This document shows positions 17,046-25,756 of a DNA stretch of 64,000 nt, in pieces. The notes beneath the pieces were generated by a model that searched no databases, was not told where the DNA came from, and worked only from the letters and a program-made list of their open reading frames with translations. How positions within the stretch are numbered: position 1 is the stretch's first letter; each line of letters opens with the position of its first letter. A program made the position numbers and the translations under genes. The DNA lies in NCBI RefSeq assembly GCF_946478785.1, contig NZ_CAMLDD010000017.1:1-64000 (forward strand). The letters are read 5' to 3'. This DNA comes from an uncultured Flavobacterium sp. Its GTDB lineage: Bacteria > Bacteroidota > Bacteroidia > Flavobacteriales > Flavobacteriaceae.

Positions 17046-19631
17046 ATGTACACGTTGCCTAAAATTGAACGTTTTAATCAGGATGTTCTTTCTAAATATC
17101 ATATTTATAATAGCGTTTTTATCACATTACCTTTTGATTCTATTGACAATACAGGGGTTTTACTTCCTTTGTTTACAGAAACATGCGAAACGGGCTTTAA
17201 AAAACAGGAAACTCCAAAAGAAATTTTCGACTTTTTCTCAAATAAATTTTTAAACAACGCTTCAGAAAAAGAAAAAATTGATTTGATGTTTCGATTTATT
17301 CAATATATTGAGCGTCAAATTGTACTTTTTGATGCAATTGAGGATGCTGCTTTTCCTGTTGTGAACAACATGGAAGGGCGAGGCTCACTTCGTGATATTA
17401 AGGAAAAATCAGATGCAAAAGAAAAAGATGACGAATTAACAGACTTTCTTGAGAATTTCAATGTCAGAACTGTTTTAACTGCGCATCCAACGCAATTTTA
17501 TCCGGGACCTGTACTTGGTATTATAAATGATTTAACAGAGGCAATCAGATTGAATGATTTATTAAAGATCAAGCAATTATTGGCGCAACTGGGAAAGACT
17601 CCTTTTATACAAAATGAAAAACCAAATCCTTATGACGAAGCAGTAAGTTTGATTTGGTATTTAGAAAATGTATTTTATGAAACTGCAGGAGAAATAGTTC
17701 ATTATTTGCAAAAAAACATTCTTCAGGGAGGAGCGATTCAAAATCAGTTAATAAAGCTTGGTTTCTGGCCAGGTGGTGATCGTGACGGAAATCCTTTTGT
17801 AACAACAGATATAACATTGAAAGTTGCTGAGCGTTTACGTACTTCAATTTTAAAGTGTTATTATGTTGAAATGAAGAATTTAAAAAGAAAGTTAACTTTC
17901 TCAGGTGTAGATACTTTAGTGCTTGATCTTGAATATAAACTTTATAGATCTGTTTTTTATTCTAAAGGTGAAATCTATATCACTTTAGAAGAGCTTTTGA
18001 CACAATTAAACAAAATTAGAACCATAATTATAGAAAAGCACCAGTCTTTATATTTAGATGAATTAGAGGCGTTATTGGTGAAAATTAATTTGTTTGGATT
18101 TCATTTTGCTACTTTGGATATTCGTCAAAACAGTAAAATTCATAATGCTGTTTTTCATGATGTAGTGAATCATTATTTGAATTCAGATTCAAAAATATTT
18201 CCTGAAAATTATTTTGATTTATCTGAAGAAGAAAAATTAGTTGTATTGTCTAAGGTTAAAGGAGATTTAAATCCTGCTGATTTTGAAAATGAAATCACTA
18301 AACTGACCTTAGAGTCTGTGCAGGCTATTAAAACGATTCAGAAGAATAATGGAGAATTTGGTGCTAATCGTTATATTATCAGCAACAACGAAAGTGCACT
18401 GAATGTAATGGAAACTTTCGCCATGATTCGTTTAAATAATTGGGAAAATCCGACAGTAGATATTATTCCTCTTTTTGAATCAGTAGATGATTTGCAAAGA
18501 GCTCATGAAATAATGGAACAGCTGTATACAAACCCTGAGTATGCCGCACATTTAAAATCTCGTGACAATAAGCAGACTATTATGCTTGGTTTCTCTGATG
18601 GAACAAAAGATGGCGGGTACTTAATGGCAAACTGGAGTATTTATCAGGCGAAAATTGAACTTACTGAAATTTCAAGAAAATATGGTATAAAAGCTATTTT
18701 CTTTGATGGACGTGGTGGACCTCCTGCTCGTGGTGGTGGGAAAACCCATAAATTTTATGCCTCATTAGGACCTAAAATTGAGAACAACGAAATTCAAATC
18801 ACAGTACAGGGACAGACTATTAGTTCTAATTTTGGAACTTTGGATTCTTGTCGCTATAATATCGAAAATTTATTAAGTGCCGGAGTAACTAATCAGGTAT
18901 TTAGTAAAGAGAAAAACGAACTCAGTACTGAGGAAACAGCAATTTTGAGTCAATTGGCAGAATTAGGTTATGATAAATATTTAAGTTTTAAAAATCATCC
19001 TATGTTTATACCCTATTTGGAGAAGATGAGTACTTTAAAATATTATTCTAAAACCAATATTGGAAGCCGCCCATCCAAAAGGAGCAAATCTGAGCAATTA
19101 GATTTTGCCGACTTACGAGCGATTCCTTTTGTAGGGTCATGGAGTCAATTGAAGCAAAATGTACCAGGTTTTTTTGGTGTAGGATCAGCTTTAAAACATT
19201 TTGAAGAAACCAATCAATGGGATAAAGTAAGCGATTTGTATCACAATTCATTATTCTTTAAGACCCTTTTAGAAAATAGTATGATGTCATTGGCGAAATC
19301 ATTTTTACCATTAACAGCCTACATGAGAAAAGATCCTGAGTTTGGTGAATTCTGGCAAATTATCTACGATGAATTTATAGAAACAGAGCGTCTTTTACTT
19401 AAGATAGCAGGTCATAAAACCCTGATGGAAAACTATCCTGATGGTAAAGCTTCAATTCAAATAAGAGAACGTATAGTATTGCCATTGTTGACAATACAAC
19501 AATATGCTTTATTAAGAATTAATGAATTAAACAAAGAAGAAGTAATTGATCAGGATTTGATTAAGGTATATGAAAAAATTGTAACCCGTTCATTGTTTGG
19601 AAACACAAATGCAAGTAGAAACTCTGCTTAA
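17046..19631 (+). CDS. ppc: Phosphoenolpyruvate carboxylase
   Basis: 861 residues. It converts phosphoenolpyruvate and bicarbonate to oxaloacetate, feeding the TCA cycle. The catalytic His is in VLTAHPTQFYPGPV at about 141-154. Further signatures are the substrate loop GFWPGGDRDGNPF near 241, MLGFSDGTKDGGYLMANW near 518, and the glycine-rich loop FFDGRGGPPARGGGKTH near 556. The protein ends in NASRNSA rather than the classical RNTG terminus, a variation also known from other Bacteroidota. The DinB gene starts 10 nt after the stop. Confidence 0.97.
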   Translation: MYTLPKIERFNQDVLSKYHIYNSVFITLPFDSIDNTGVLLPLFTETCETGFKKQETPKEIFDFFSNKFLNNASEKEKIDLMFRFIQYIERQIVLFDAIEDAAFPVVNNMEGRGSLRDIKEKSDAKEKDDELTDFLENFNVRTVLTAHPTQFYPGPVLGIINDLTEAIRLNDLLKIKQLLAQLGKTPFIQNEKPNPYDEAVSLIWYLENVFYETAGEIVHYLQKNILQGGAIQNQLIKLGFWPGGDRDGNPFVTTDITLKVAERLRTSILKCYYVEMKNLKRKLTFSGVDTLVLDLEYKLYRSVFYSKGEIYITLEELLTQLNKIRTIIIEKHQSLYLDELEALLVKINLFGFHFATLDIRQNSKIHNAVFHDVVNHYLNSDSKIFPENYFDLSEEEKLVVLSKVKGDLNPADFENEITKLTLESVQAIKTIQKNNGEFGANRYIISNNESALNVMETFAMIRLNNWENPTVDIIPLFESVDDLQRAHEIMEQLYTNPEYAAHLKSRDNKQTIMLGFSDGTKDGGYLMANWSIYQAKIELTEISRKYGIKAIFFDGRGGPPARGGGKTHKFYASLGPKIENNEIQITVQGQTISSNFGTLDSCRYNIENLLSAGVTNQVFSKEKNELSTEETAILSQLAELGYDKYLSFKNHPMFIPYLEKMSTLKYYSKTNIGSRPSKRSKSEQLDFADLRAIPFVGSWSQLKQNVPGFFGVGSALKHFEETNQWDKVSDLYHNSLFFKTLLENSMMSLAKSFLPLTAYMRKDPEFGEFWQIIYDEFIETERLLLKIAGHKTLMENYPDGKASIQIRERIVLPLLTIQQYALLRINELNKEEVIDQDLIKVYEKIVTRSLFGNTNASRNSA

Positions 19632-19641
19632 ACTTAACTTT

Positions 19642-20157
19642 ATGATAGCTTCAGATTTATCAACAAATGAATATTCTGTTTTTAATGCGACTTATATTAA
19701 AGCTGCCGAGAATAAAACATTGACAGAAGGCTTAATAGACGGATTACCGCAACTGGTAAATTTTGTAAAAAATATTCCGGCCGAAAAATTAGAATATCGT
19801 TATGCAGAAGGAAAATGGACAATCAAAGATATTGTGCTGCATATGATGGACACGGAGCGGATTTTTGCATATCGTGCCTTAAGAATCAGCAGAGGAGATA
19901 AAACACCTTTGCCAGGTTTTGAAGAAAATGATTATGTTCCGTTTGCGTTTGCTAATTCACGTTCGATAGAAAGTTTATTGACTGAGTATGAAAATGTGAG
20001 AAAAGCAACAATCAGTTTTTTTGAAAGCCTGAATGAAGAACAGCTTGTTTTTTTAGGTACAGCTTCAGATAATGCTATTTCTGTAAGAGCAATTGGCTTT
20101 ATCATTACAGGGCATCAAAATCACCACTTGAGAGTAATTTCAGAAAGATATTTGTAA
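19642..20157 (+). CDS. DinB family protein
   Basis: 171 residues from the ATG at 19642, which starts after the ppc stop; a further in-frame ATG at 19597 would overlap ppc by 35 nt and adds unlikely residues. The DinB four-helix pattern is present: YRYAEGKWTIKDIVLHMMDT with a metal His, RIFAYRALRISRGD, and the closing GHQNHHLRVISERY with two His ligands. The family includes thiol transferases and many proteins without assigned function. It is probably co-transcribed with ppc. Confidence 0.87.
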   Translation: MIASDLSTNEYSVFNATYIKAAENKTLTEGLIDGLPQLVNFVKNIPAEKLEYRYAEGKWTIKDIVLHMMDTERIFAYRALRISRGDKTPLPGFEENDYVPFAFANSRSIESLLTEYENVRKATISFFESLNEEQLVFLGTASDNAISVRAIGFIITGHQNHHLRVISERYL

Positions 20158-20158
20158 A

Positions 20159-20299
20159 TTAATCTAAAGCTCGTTTTGTTACATATGCACGATAACCAAT
20201 AATTGCCATTTGCCATTTTTTTGCTTTCGCAATGTCTAAACCTTGTTTAGTAAAACTCGGCAATAGAATTTTATTTATTTTAGCTAAAATTTTATACAT
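20159..20299 (-). CDS. Small basic protein, 46 residues
   Basis: The reading frame MYKILAKINKILLPSFTKQG...RAYVTKRALD is highly basic and shows a regular pattern, as in a conserved small protein. I recall similar short Bacteroidota proteins being labelled SsrA-binding protein, but it lacks most of SmpB and that name should not be trusted. The frame is open further upstream to 20347, but this would overlap the terminator hairpin, so the inner ATG at 20297-20299 is preferred. It lies tail to tail with the DinB gene. Confidence 0.6.
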   Translation of the reverse strand: MYKILAKINKILLPSFTKQGLDIAKAKKWQMAIIGYRAYVTKRALD

Positions 20300-20323
20300 G
20301 GTAATTAATTTTTTCAAAGATAT

Positions 20324-20357
20324 AAAAAAAGACTTTGCAGTTGGCAAAGTCTTTTTT
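20324..20357. terminator. Terminator downstream of the BlaR1-like gene
   Basis: AAAAAAGACTTTGC and GGCAAAGTCTTTTTT form a long stem with A/T runs at both ends and a 4-nt loop. It directly follows the minus-strand M56 gene that ends at 20380. Confidence 0.88.
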
Positions 20358-20379
20358 GTGTTATAAATTTCGAAATAGT

Positions 20380-22128
20380 TTAAGATCGTTTACTTTCTTT
20401 CTCTAATTTTTTCATTTCTTTTTCGTGAATTTTCATGTTTTTTTCATGAGCCTTCATATCCTTTTCGTACTGCTTCATATTTATTTCATACTGTTTGGAG
20501 TCTTTACCGTATTTTTCCTGTATGTCTTCAGTAAATTTCTCCATATCAACATTAAACTTTTCCATAGCTATTTCATATTTTTCCATTTCTTTTTCGAAAA
20601 TAGCTTCACGCTTAGACATGATCTCTTCAACTTGCTTCTCATAAGCTGACATGTCTGGTTCAAAAGTTTCCATTTTTTTTTCAAATTCGGACATTTCTTT
20701 TTCAAATTTGCTCATAGCTGTTTTATCCTTTGGATTTGAAGGAGGAACTGGTGGTTTTGGCATTTTTGACATATCCGGTGCAGGAGCTTGTGGCATTGGT
20801 CCAGTTGGAAATGCAGGTGGTACAGGCGGTGTAGGCGGTGTAGGCGGTGTAGGAGGTGCTATTGTTGAAATTGTATTTATCTGGACTGGATTGCCTTTTT
20901 CATTTAAGATAAGATTATCTCCAACAACAATTGGCTTATCCATTCCGCCATCGGTCACTAGGTTAATTTTCTTGGCACCATTATTTTCTGTTGTAATAAT
21001 AATTCCACAGCTTTTAATTGGTTCGTTGCCTTCAATCTGAATGGTTTGATCTTCTCCGGTTCCTTTTTGAATATCTACTTTAATAGCTGTTAATTCATTT
21101 TTGGTATTTCTTTTTACATCAGATATTACAACATCTACATTGTGATTTTGTTTTAATTTTTCAGTAAATTCCTTTAGTTCCTGATCAGTTGTGTTTTTTC
21201 TGATTTTGTAGACTTCAACAGAAGTTGGATTTTCAGAAATCTGCTGAGCTTCTTTTTTCTCTTGCGCAATGGTTTTTATCTGAAATAAAAGTACAAATGC
21301 TACAAGTGCAGGAAGTATGGCATAATACTTCCAGTAATTTCTCTTTTTTGATTGATTTTTGTTTAACATGACAATTCGTTTTTTGATTAATGATTGATAA
21401 AAATGATTGGTAATGGCTACACAACTTTCATGCGTAGTTATTTTTAAAAGCGTGTATTGATACGCTTTTTTGTCTGATATTTTTTTTGCTGCCTCATTGT
21501 CAGCAATAAATTCAAGGTTTTGCAGGATTGCTTTTTTATACAGCCAAATAATTGGGTTAAACCAAAACAATACACAAAATATTCTTGAAATTAATACATC
21601 AATTGTGTGATTTTGATCGCTGTGCACTTTTTCATGCTCAATAATATTTTCCAGTTCTGAAGCTGTATACATTGATGAATTGTATACGATGTAATCAAAA
21701 TAAGAAAATGGCGCAATGTTTTCAGGTACATCAATAAATTTGAAATCAGCCTGCTGTTGTATTTTTTTACCTTTTAGAACCGAATTTAGGCTATAAAAAT
21801 CAGCAGCAAACTTTATTATAAGTGCAAAAAATCCAGTACAATAAATGGAAAGCACAATGTAATTCCAGTTAATTTCAAATGATTCTTCCTGAATAGCCTG
21901 AGGTATAAAGCCTTGCTGGTAATTAACAATTGAAACCGGAACAGGATCGATCCAGACAATTTTTGTATAAACCAAAAACGGCAAAATCAGGGAGGTTGCC
22001 AAACCTGCCAATAAAAACCATCTGTTGCTGTTAAAAAAAGTTTCTTTGCGTAATAAAAAATAATAGGCACAATAAAACAATGCAATCAATCCGGATGATT
22101 TTACGATATAAATGAAAAGTGCTTCCAT
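20380..22128 (-). CDS. BlaR1/MecR1-like M56 metallopeptidase receptor, copy 1
   Basis: 582 residues. Membrane helices occur near 5-25, 37-55, 88-110 and 268-287. The M56 zinc site is HEKVH at 165-169 with a Glu near 206 (NLEFIADNEA). No penicillin-binding sensor domain follows. Instead there is a short unknown domain (300-410), a proline-rich linker (about 415-465: APPTPPTPPTPP and similar) and a tail of about 115 residues repeating MEKYE/MEKFN/MKQYE-like heptads, probably helical. It starts 6 nt after the blaI stop, forming the classical repressor/receptor pair. In the family the receptor cleaves or releases BlaI on sensing a signal. Confidence 0.88.
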   Translation of the reverse strand: MEALFIYIVKSSGLIALFYCAYYFLLRKETFFNSNRWFLLAGLATSLILPFLVYTKIVWIDPVPVSIVNYQQGFIPQAIQEESFEINWNYIVLSIYCTGFFALIIKFAADFYSLNSVLKGKKIQQQADFKFIDVPENIAPFSYFDYIVYNSSMYTASELENIIEHEKVHSDQNHTIDVLISRIFCVLFWFNPIIWLYKKAILQNLEFIADNEAAKKISDKKAYQYTLLKITTHESCVAITNHFYQSLIKKRIVMLNKNQSKKRNYWKYYAILPALVAFVLLFQIKTIAQEKKEAQQISENPTSVEVYKIRKNTTDQELKEFTEKLKQNHNVDVVISDVKRNTKNELTAIKVDIQKGTGEDQTIQIEGNEPIKSCGIIITTENNGAKKINLVTDGGMDKPIVVGDNLILNEKGNPVQINTISTIAPPTPPTPPTPPVPPAFPTGPMPQAPAPDMSKMPKPPVPPSNPKDKTAMSKFEKEMSEFEKKMETFEPDMSAYEKQVEEIMSKREAIFEKEMEKYEIAMEKFNVDMEKFTEDIQEKYGKDSKQYEINMKQYEKDMKAHEKNMKIHEKEMKKLEKESKRS

Positions 22129-22134
22129 AAATAA

Positions 22135-22509
22135 TTATTTTTCTTTTTCTTCTTTTGGTGTTTCAATCATCGCCAGGATTTCACGTAATTCGGCCGCCGA
22201 GATTTTTTCTTCTTTGGCAAAAAAAGAAACCATATTTTTATAAGAACTATTGAAATAATTATCAATTGCAGTTTTCATGTATTTTTTGCTATACGCTTCC
22301 AAACTTATTATCGGATAATATTGATGCGTGTTTCCAAAGGCATTGTGGGCGACAAAACCCTTTTCTTCCAGATTTCGAATAATGGTAGAAAGTGTATTAT
22401 AATGAGGCTGATCTTCTGTAATTTCTGCCTGAACCTCTTTTACGAAAGCTTTTTTAAGCTTCCATAAAATGTGCATGATTTCTTCTTCTTTGTTAGTTAA
22501 TTTTTGCAT
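22135..22509 (-). CDS. BlaI/MecI/CopY family repressor
   Basis: 124 residues. A winged helix (LTNKEEEIMHILWKLKKAFV, then YNTLSTIIRNLEEKGFVAHN) is followed by a C-terminal dimerisation helix region (SAAELREILAMIETPKEEKEK). It lies 34 nt downstream of the second M56 receptor gene and 6 nt upstream of the first, so it is inside the transcript rather than at its start. It is the only intact repressor for two receptors. Confidence 0.93.
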   Translation of the reverse strand: MQKLTNKEEEIMHILWKLKKAFVKEVQAEITEDQPHYNTLSTIIRNLEEKGFVAHNAFGNTHQYYPIISLEAYSKKYMKTAIDNYFNSSYKNMVSFFAKEEKISAAELREILAMIETPKEEKEK

Positions 22510-22543
22510 GATTTTAATTTTATTAAACCGGATTTAGTATAAA

Positions 22544-24475
22544 TTATTTTAATATTGGATAACCGCGGCGAACATTTTTGTGTTTCTCATAATACTCAGA
22601 AGTTTGCACTTCAATAAACCCATTTACAGCTTTTTCTCCGTAAACTTTAATTGCTTCATTTTTTTGTTCTTCAGTATAGTTATTCATATCAGCACATTTA
22701 ACCATTTTGATATCACTGCTATCTGTTTTTTCTAATACTTTATAATCACTTATTTTTCCATCAATTATAATGACAGCTTTTTTAAAATCGATATTTTTAT
22801 TTTCGGTAACTGTTGCCAGTACATCTTTAGAGTTGGCATGGTCTGTTACTTTTAATCCATCGTTTTGTTTACTTTCATAGCCTTTTACAATCTTTGGTTT
22901 CTGTAAGTCTTCGAATTCATTTTCGCCAAACTTCTTTTTGGTAAAAATTTCAATAACCCCATTATTGGCTATATCACCATATTTTGCATGAGCTTCCAAT
23001 CCTTTTAAAACATTTATAGAACTTATTTTATTAGGATCCATGGAATTAATATCAAAATCGTTACTTGTTAATTTTCCATTGATAACTATTATTGGTTTAG
23101 CATCGGTTTTAGATGTAATTCTAATTGTGTTTTCACTTTTATTTACAGAATTGTTTTCATTATGATTAGTACTAATGTTTGAATTAGCAGCAGAATTATT
23201 TTTAGCATCATTATTAATATTAGAAGTTTGAGTATTTTTAATCCTAATTCCTATAGTTTCTTTTTTTTCATTGATTAGAGTGGGTTCATCATCAGCAAAA
23301 TTAAATGAAACAGTTCCGTTTTTTTTGGTAATGATAATGAGTCCAATTTTTTCAATCCCTGTTGTTGTTATAGTTTTTTTGACTTTATTTATTCCCTTTT
23401 CATCTTTTAAAGCAATATTGATAGAGGTAATAGCATTACCGGAATTTCTTTTTAATTCAGAAATAAAGGCAGAGATATTAAATTTTTCTTTCCATGTTTT
23501 TACTCTTTGGTCTATTTCGGCATCTGTAGTATTTTTATCTATTGTAAAGACATCTATAGACTGAATATCATCTGGATTAATTTTCTCAATAGCATTAGCA
23601 CCTTTTTCTTGTGCGACTATTTCAACTTGAAATAAAAGAACAAAAGCTACAAGTACCGGAATTATGGCACAGTATTTCCATGAATTTCTTTTTTTTGATT
23701 GATTTTTGTTTAACATGACGATTCGTTTTTTGATTAATGATTGATAAAAATGATTGGTGATAGCTATACAATTTTCGTGTGTCGTTATTTTTAATAATGT
23801 GTACTGATAGGCTCTTTTATCTGAAATTTTTTTAGCTGCTTCTTTATCGGCAATAAATTCGAGATTTTGTACAATTGCTTTTTTATAAAACCATATTATT
23901 GGATTGAACCAAAAGACAAGACAAAAAAATCGTGAAACCAGTACATCAATAGTATGATTCTGTTCGCTGTGTACTTTTTCATGTTCGATAATATTCTCTA
24001 ATTCAGATGTTGTATACATTGATGAGTTGTATACAATAAATTTAAAGTAGGAGAAGGGAGCAATATTTTCATTGACATCAATAAATTTATAGTCAGCTTG
24101 GTGCTGTATTTTTTTTCCTTTTAAAATAGAATGTAAACTGTAAAAATCCATTGCGAATTTGATGAGGAAAGTGATAAAACCAATACTATAAATGAATAGA
24201 ATAATATAATTCCAATTTATTTCAAAGTGTTCTTCTTCAATTGATTGATTACTAGCGAGCTGAGGGAGGGTTAAATCAGTCATTGGAGTTGATTCTACCC
24301 AAATAACTTTTGTGTAAACTAAAAAAGGTAATGCTAAGGAAGTAATTAAACCAGCCAACAAAAACCAGCGATTGCTATTAAAAAATGTTTCTTTACGCAA
24401 CAAAAAATAATAAGCACAATAAAACAATACGACTAACCCGGATGATTTTGCGATATAAATTAAAAGTGCTTCCAT
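22544..24475 (-). CDS. BlaR1/MecR1-like M56 metallopeptidase receptor, copy 2
   Basis: 643 residues and a paralogue of the receptor at 20380; the first 290 residues are nearly collinear, including the helices, HEKVH motif (about 169) and the RIVMLNKNQSKKRNSWKY stretch. The C-terminal part differs: two segments look like TonB-receptor plug units, KPIIVINGKLTSNDFDIN to NNGVIEIFTKK, and KAVIIIDGKISDYKVLE to AVNGFIEVQTSE. No proline linker or heptad tail is present. It is preceded by a decayed blaI, so the pair arose by duplication of a whole repressor-receptor unit. Confidence 0.88.
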   Translation of the reverse strand: MEALLIYIAKSSGLVVLFYCAYYFLLRKETFFNSNRWFLLAGLITSLALPFLVYTKVIWVESTPMTDLTLPQLASNQSIEEEHFEINWNYIILFIYSIGFITFLIKFAMDFYSLHSILKGKKIQHQADYKFIDVNENIAPFSYFKFIVYNSSMYTTSELENIIEHEKVHSEQNHTIDVLVSRFFCLVFWFNPIIWFYKKAIVQNLEFIADKEAAKKISDKRAYQYTLLKITTHENCIAITNHFYQSLIKKRIVMLNKNQSKKRNSWKYCAIIPVLVAFVLLFQVEIVAQEKGANAIEKINPDDIQSIDVFTIDKNTTDAEIDQRVKTWKEKFNISAFISELKRNSGNAITSINIALKDEKGINKVKKTITTTGIEKIGLIIITKKNGTVSFNFADDEPTLINEKKETIGIRIKNTQTSNINNDAKNNSAANSNISTNHNENNSVNKSENTIRITSKTDAKPIIVINGKLTSNDFDINSMDPNKISSINVLKGLEAHAKYGDIANNGVIEIFTKKKFGENEFEDLQKPKIVKGYESKQNDGLKVTDHANSKDVLATVTENKNIDFKKAVIIIDGKISDYKVLEKTDSSDIKMVKCADMNNYTEEQKNEAIKVYGEKAVNGFIEVQTSEYYEKHKNVRRGYPILK

Positions 24476-24482
24476 AATTTAA

Positions 24483-24588
24483 TTATTTTTCTTGTTTTTT
24501 GGAAATGGATCATAGCTAAGATTTCACGTAATTCTGCTGCAAAAATTTTTCTTCTATACATGATTTCCTTATTCGTTAACTTTTACAT
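24483..24588 (-). pseudogene. Remnant of a second blaI with a large internal deletion
   Basis: Read on minus from the ATG at 24588, the sequence gives M, a stop (TAA where the intact gene has CAA), KLTNKE-IM, then a jump to FAAELREILAMI and a drifted tail. These match the start (MQKLTNKEEEIM) and end (SAAELREILAMI) of the intact BlaI at 22135-22509, with about 270 nt of the middle missing. Flanking non-coding bases also match those of the intact gene. It ends 8 nt before the second receptor gene, exactly where an upstream blaI would be expected. Confidence 0.88.
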
Positions 24589-24603
24589 CTTTTCAATTTT
24601 ATT

Positions 24604-24648
24604 CAAACCTACAACTATTTTTTTAGTTACACAACTATAAACATAGTT
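24604..24648 (-). promoter_or_regulatory. Promoter and palindromic operator of the blaI/blaR1 unit
   Basis: On minus, TTG (24634-24632), 20 nt, then TAGGTTTG (24611-24604) fit a Bacteroidota promoter about 15 nt upstream of the blaI remnant. A perfect palindrome AACTAT-AAAC-ATAGTT (24633-24648) overlaps the -33 element, and a further ACAACTAT half-site lies at 24611-24618. This placement suits a repressor such as the BlaI encoded downstream; binding is inferred. Confidence 0.6.
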
Positions 24649-24707
24649 ATTTAACTTATTTCGTAGTTTGAAATATGGTTTAACTAACTAAGTCCTTATT
24701 TAAAGTA

Positions 24708-24745
24708 ATAAAAAAGACTGTCTTAATTAGACAGCCTTTGTGCAT
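24708..24745 (-). terminator. Terminator after the PL9 gene
   Basis: AGACTGTC and GACAGCCT form a stem with one mismatch around TTAATTA. The AAAAAA before the left arm becomes a T run on the minus strand, where the PL9 lyase gene ends at 24758. Confidence 0.7.
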
Positions 24746-24757
24746 TTATTTTGTAAA

Positions 24758-25657
24758 TTAATACAAACGAGCGAATAATCCCTTTTTATTTCCGGAACCT
24801 CCACTGCCGGTAATTGTAATGTGGCCTGTATTTCCGTTACCATCATAGCCCCAGGCTAAATTGTTTGTAGCTGTATTATTAGTAACAGTGTGTTTAACGT
24901 TCTGTCCTGCACTTCCTAGCTTAAATCCGTTGCCGTCACCATTCGATCCAAAACCATTATTACTTGCAGTACATCCCTTTATTGTTACAGTATATGGCTG
25001 GCCATACAAGTCCCAACCGTCATCAGAATTATGGTTAGCAGTACAGTTTTCAAATACATTGTTTTTTCCGGCTGATAATTTACATGCGAAACCATCAGCA
25101 TTTTCTCCGGCATTTGCAGCATCATAATTATCATTTGATTTACAGGAAAGTATGTAATTATCATGTCCTCCATTATAAATTTGTAAACCAGAATCTCCAT
25201 TAGAGAGAGTGGATACATTATATACGTAATTATAACCGCCACTTTGAAAAACCAGACCGCAATCTGGTGCGTTTCTAATGGTCATATTGGTGATATTCCA
25301 ATAGCTTCCATTTACTTTAACTCCCCAGCTGCCGGATGGAAGGCCAGAACAATTTAAAGTACCTCCTGAAATATTGATTTTTGAACTTGATGTGCCACTT
25401 TTAGCAAGTTCAAGTGTTTTAGTTAAGTTTATTGTACCGCTAATTTTAATGACATCACCGGCAACAGCAGATGAAATTGCTGATCTTAATGCAGATTCTG
25501 TTGTAACAGTACTGGTTTTAGCTGTGTGTGAGGTTTCTGGTGCTATTTCCTTAATTTCAATAGCAGTTTTAGTATCGTTTACCGGAGTATCACTGTTTTC
25601 ACAGGCAGTAATAGAAATAATGGAGCACAATACAAGTAATTTAAAATTTGTTTTCAT
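24758..25657 (-). CDS. PL9-type pectate lyase-like lipoprotein
   Basis: 299 residues with a lipoprotein signal (SIISITAC followed by ENS). The rest is a right-handed parallel beta helix. Segments ADGFACKLSAGKNNVFENC, NHNSDDGWDLYGQ and GDGNGFKLG are the hallmark stretches of family PL9, carrying the Asp residues that bind calcium. It is shorter than many PL9 enzymes but the core is complete. It probably degrades pectate at the cell surface or periplasm. Its promoter region shares an operator with the PL1 lyase at 44953. Confidence 0.85.
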   Translation of the reverse strand: MKTNFKLLVLCSIISITACENSDTPVNDTKTAIEIKEIAPETSHTAKTSTVTTESALRSAISSAVAGDVIKISGTINLTKTLELAKSGTSSSKINISGGTLNCSGLPSGSWGVKVNGSYWNITNMTIRNAPDCGLVFQSGGYNYVYNVSTLSNGDSGLQIYNGGHDNYILSCKSNDNYDAANAGENADGFACKLSAGKNNVFENCTANHNSDDGWDLYGQPYTVTIKGCTASNNGFGSNGDGNGFKLGSAGQNVKHTVTNNTATNNLAWGYDGNGNTGHITITGSGGSGNKKGLFARLY

Positions 25658-25756
25658 AATAATTAAAGTTGATTATTGGTTAATAAAATTGAGGTTACTA
25701 AAATTTGCGGTCTTCATCATAAAGAAACGTTTTTATCAAATAACTGATTATCAGTA

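Noticed and set aside
19597..19641. Upstream start for the DinB gene
   Set aside because: It overlaps ppc by 35 nt and adds residues unlike the family start; the ATG at 19642 follows the ppc stop directly.
20651..21040. Gly-rich open frame of 129 codons on plus, opposite the first M56 receptor gene
   Set aside because: It is the complement of the proline-rich linker and heptad tail; its repeats follow from those codons and it has no start signal or homologous pattern.
23271..23564. Open frame of 97 codons on plus inside the second M56 gene
   Set aside because: Antisense to a clearly coding region with normal motifs; hydrophobic composition arises from the complement of polar codons.
22544..24475. 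Possible TonB-dependent receptor, because of plug-like segments
   Set aside because: No barrel follows and the first half is an M56 membrane protease; the plug-like units are only the sensor end.
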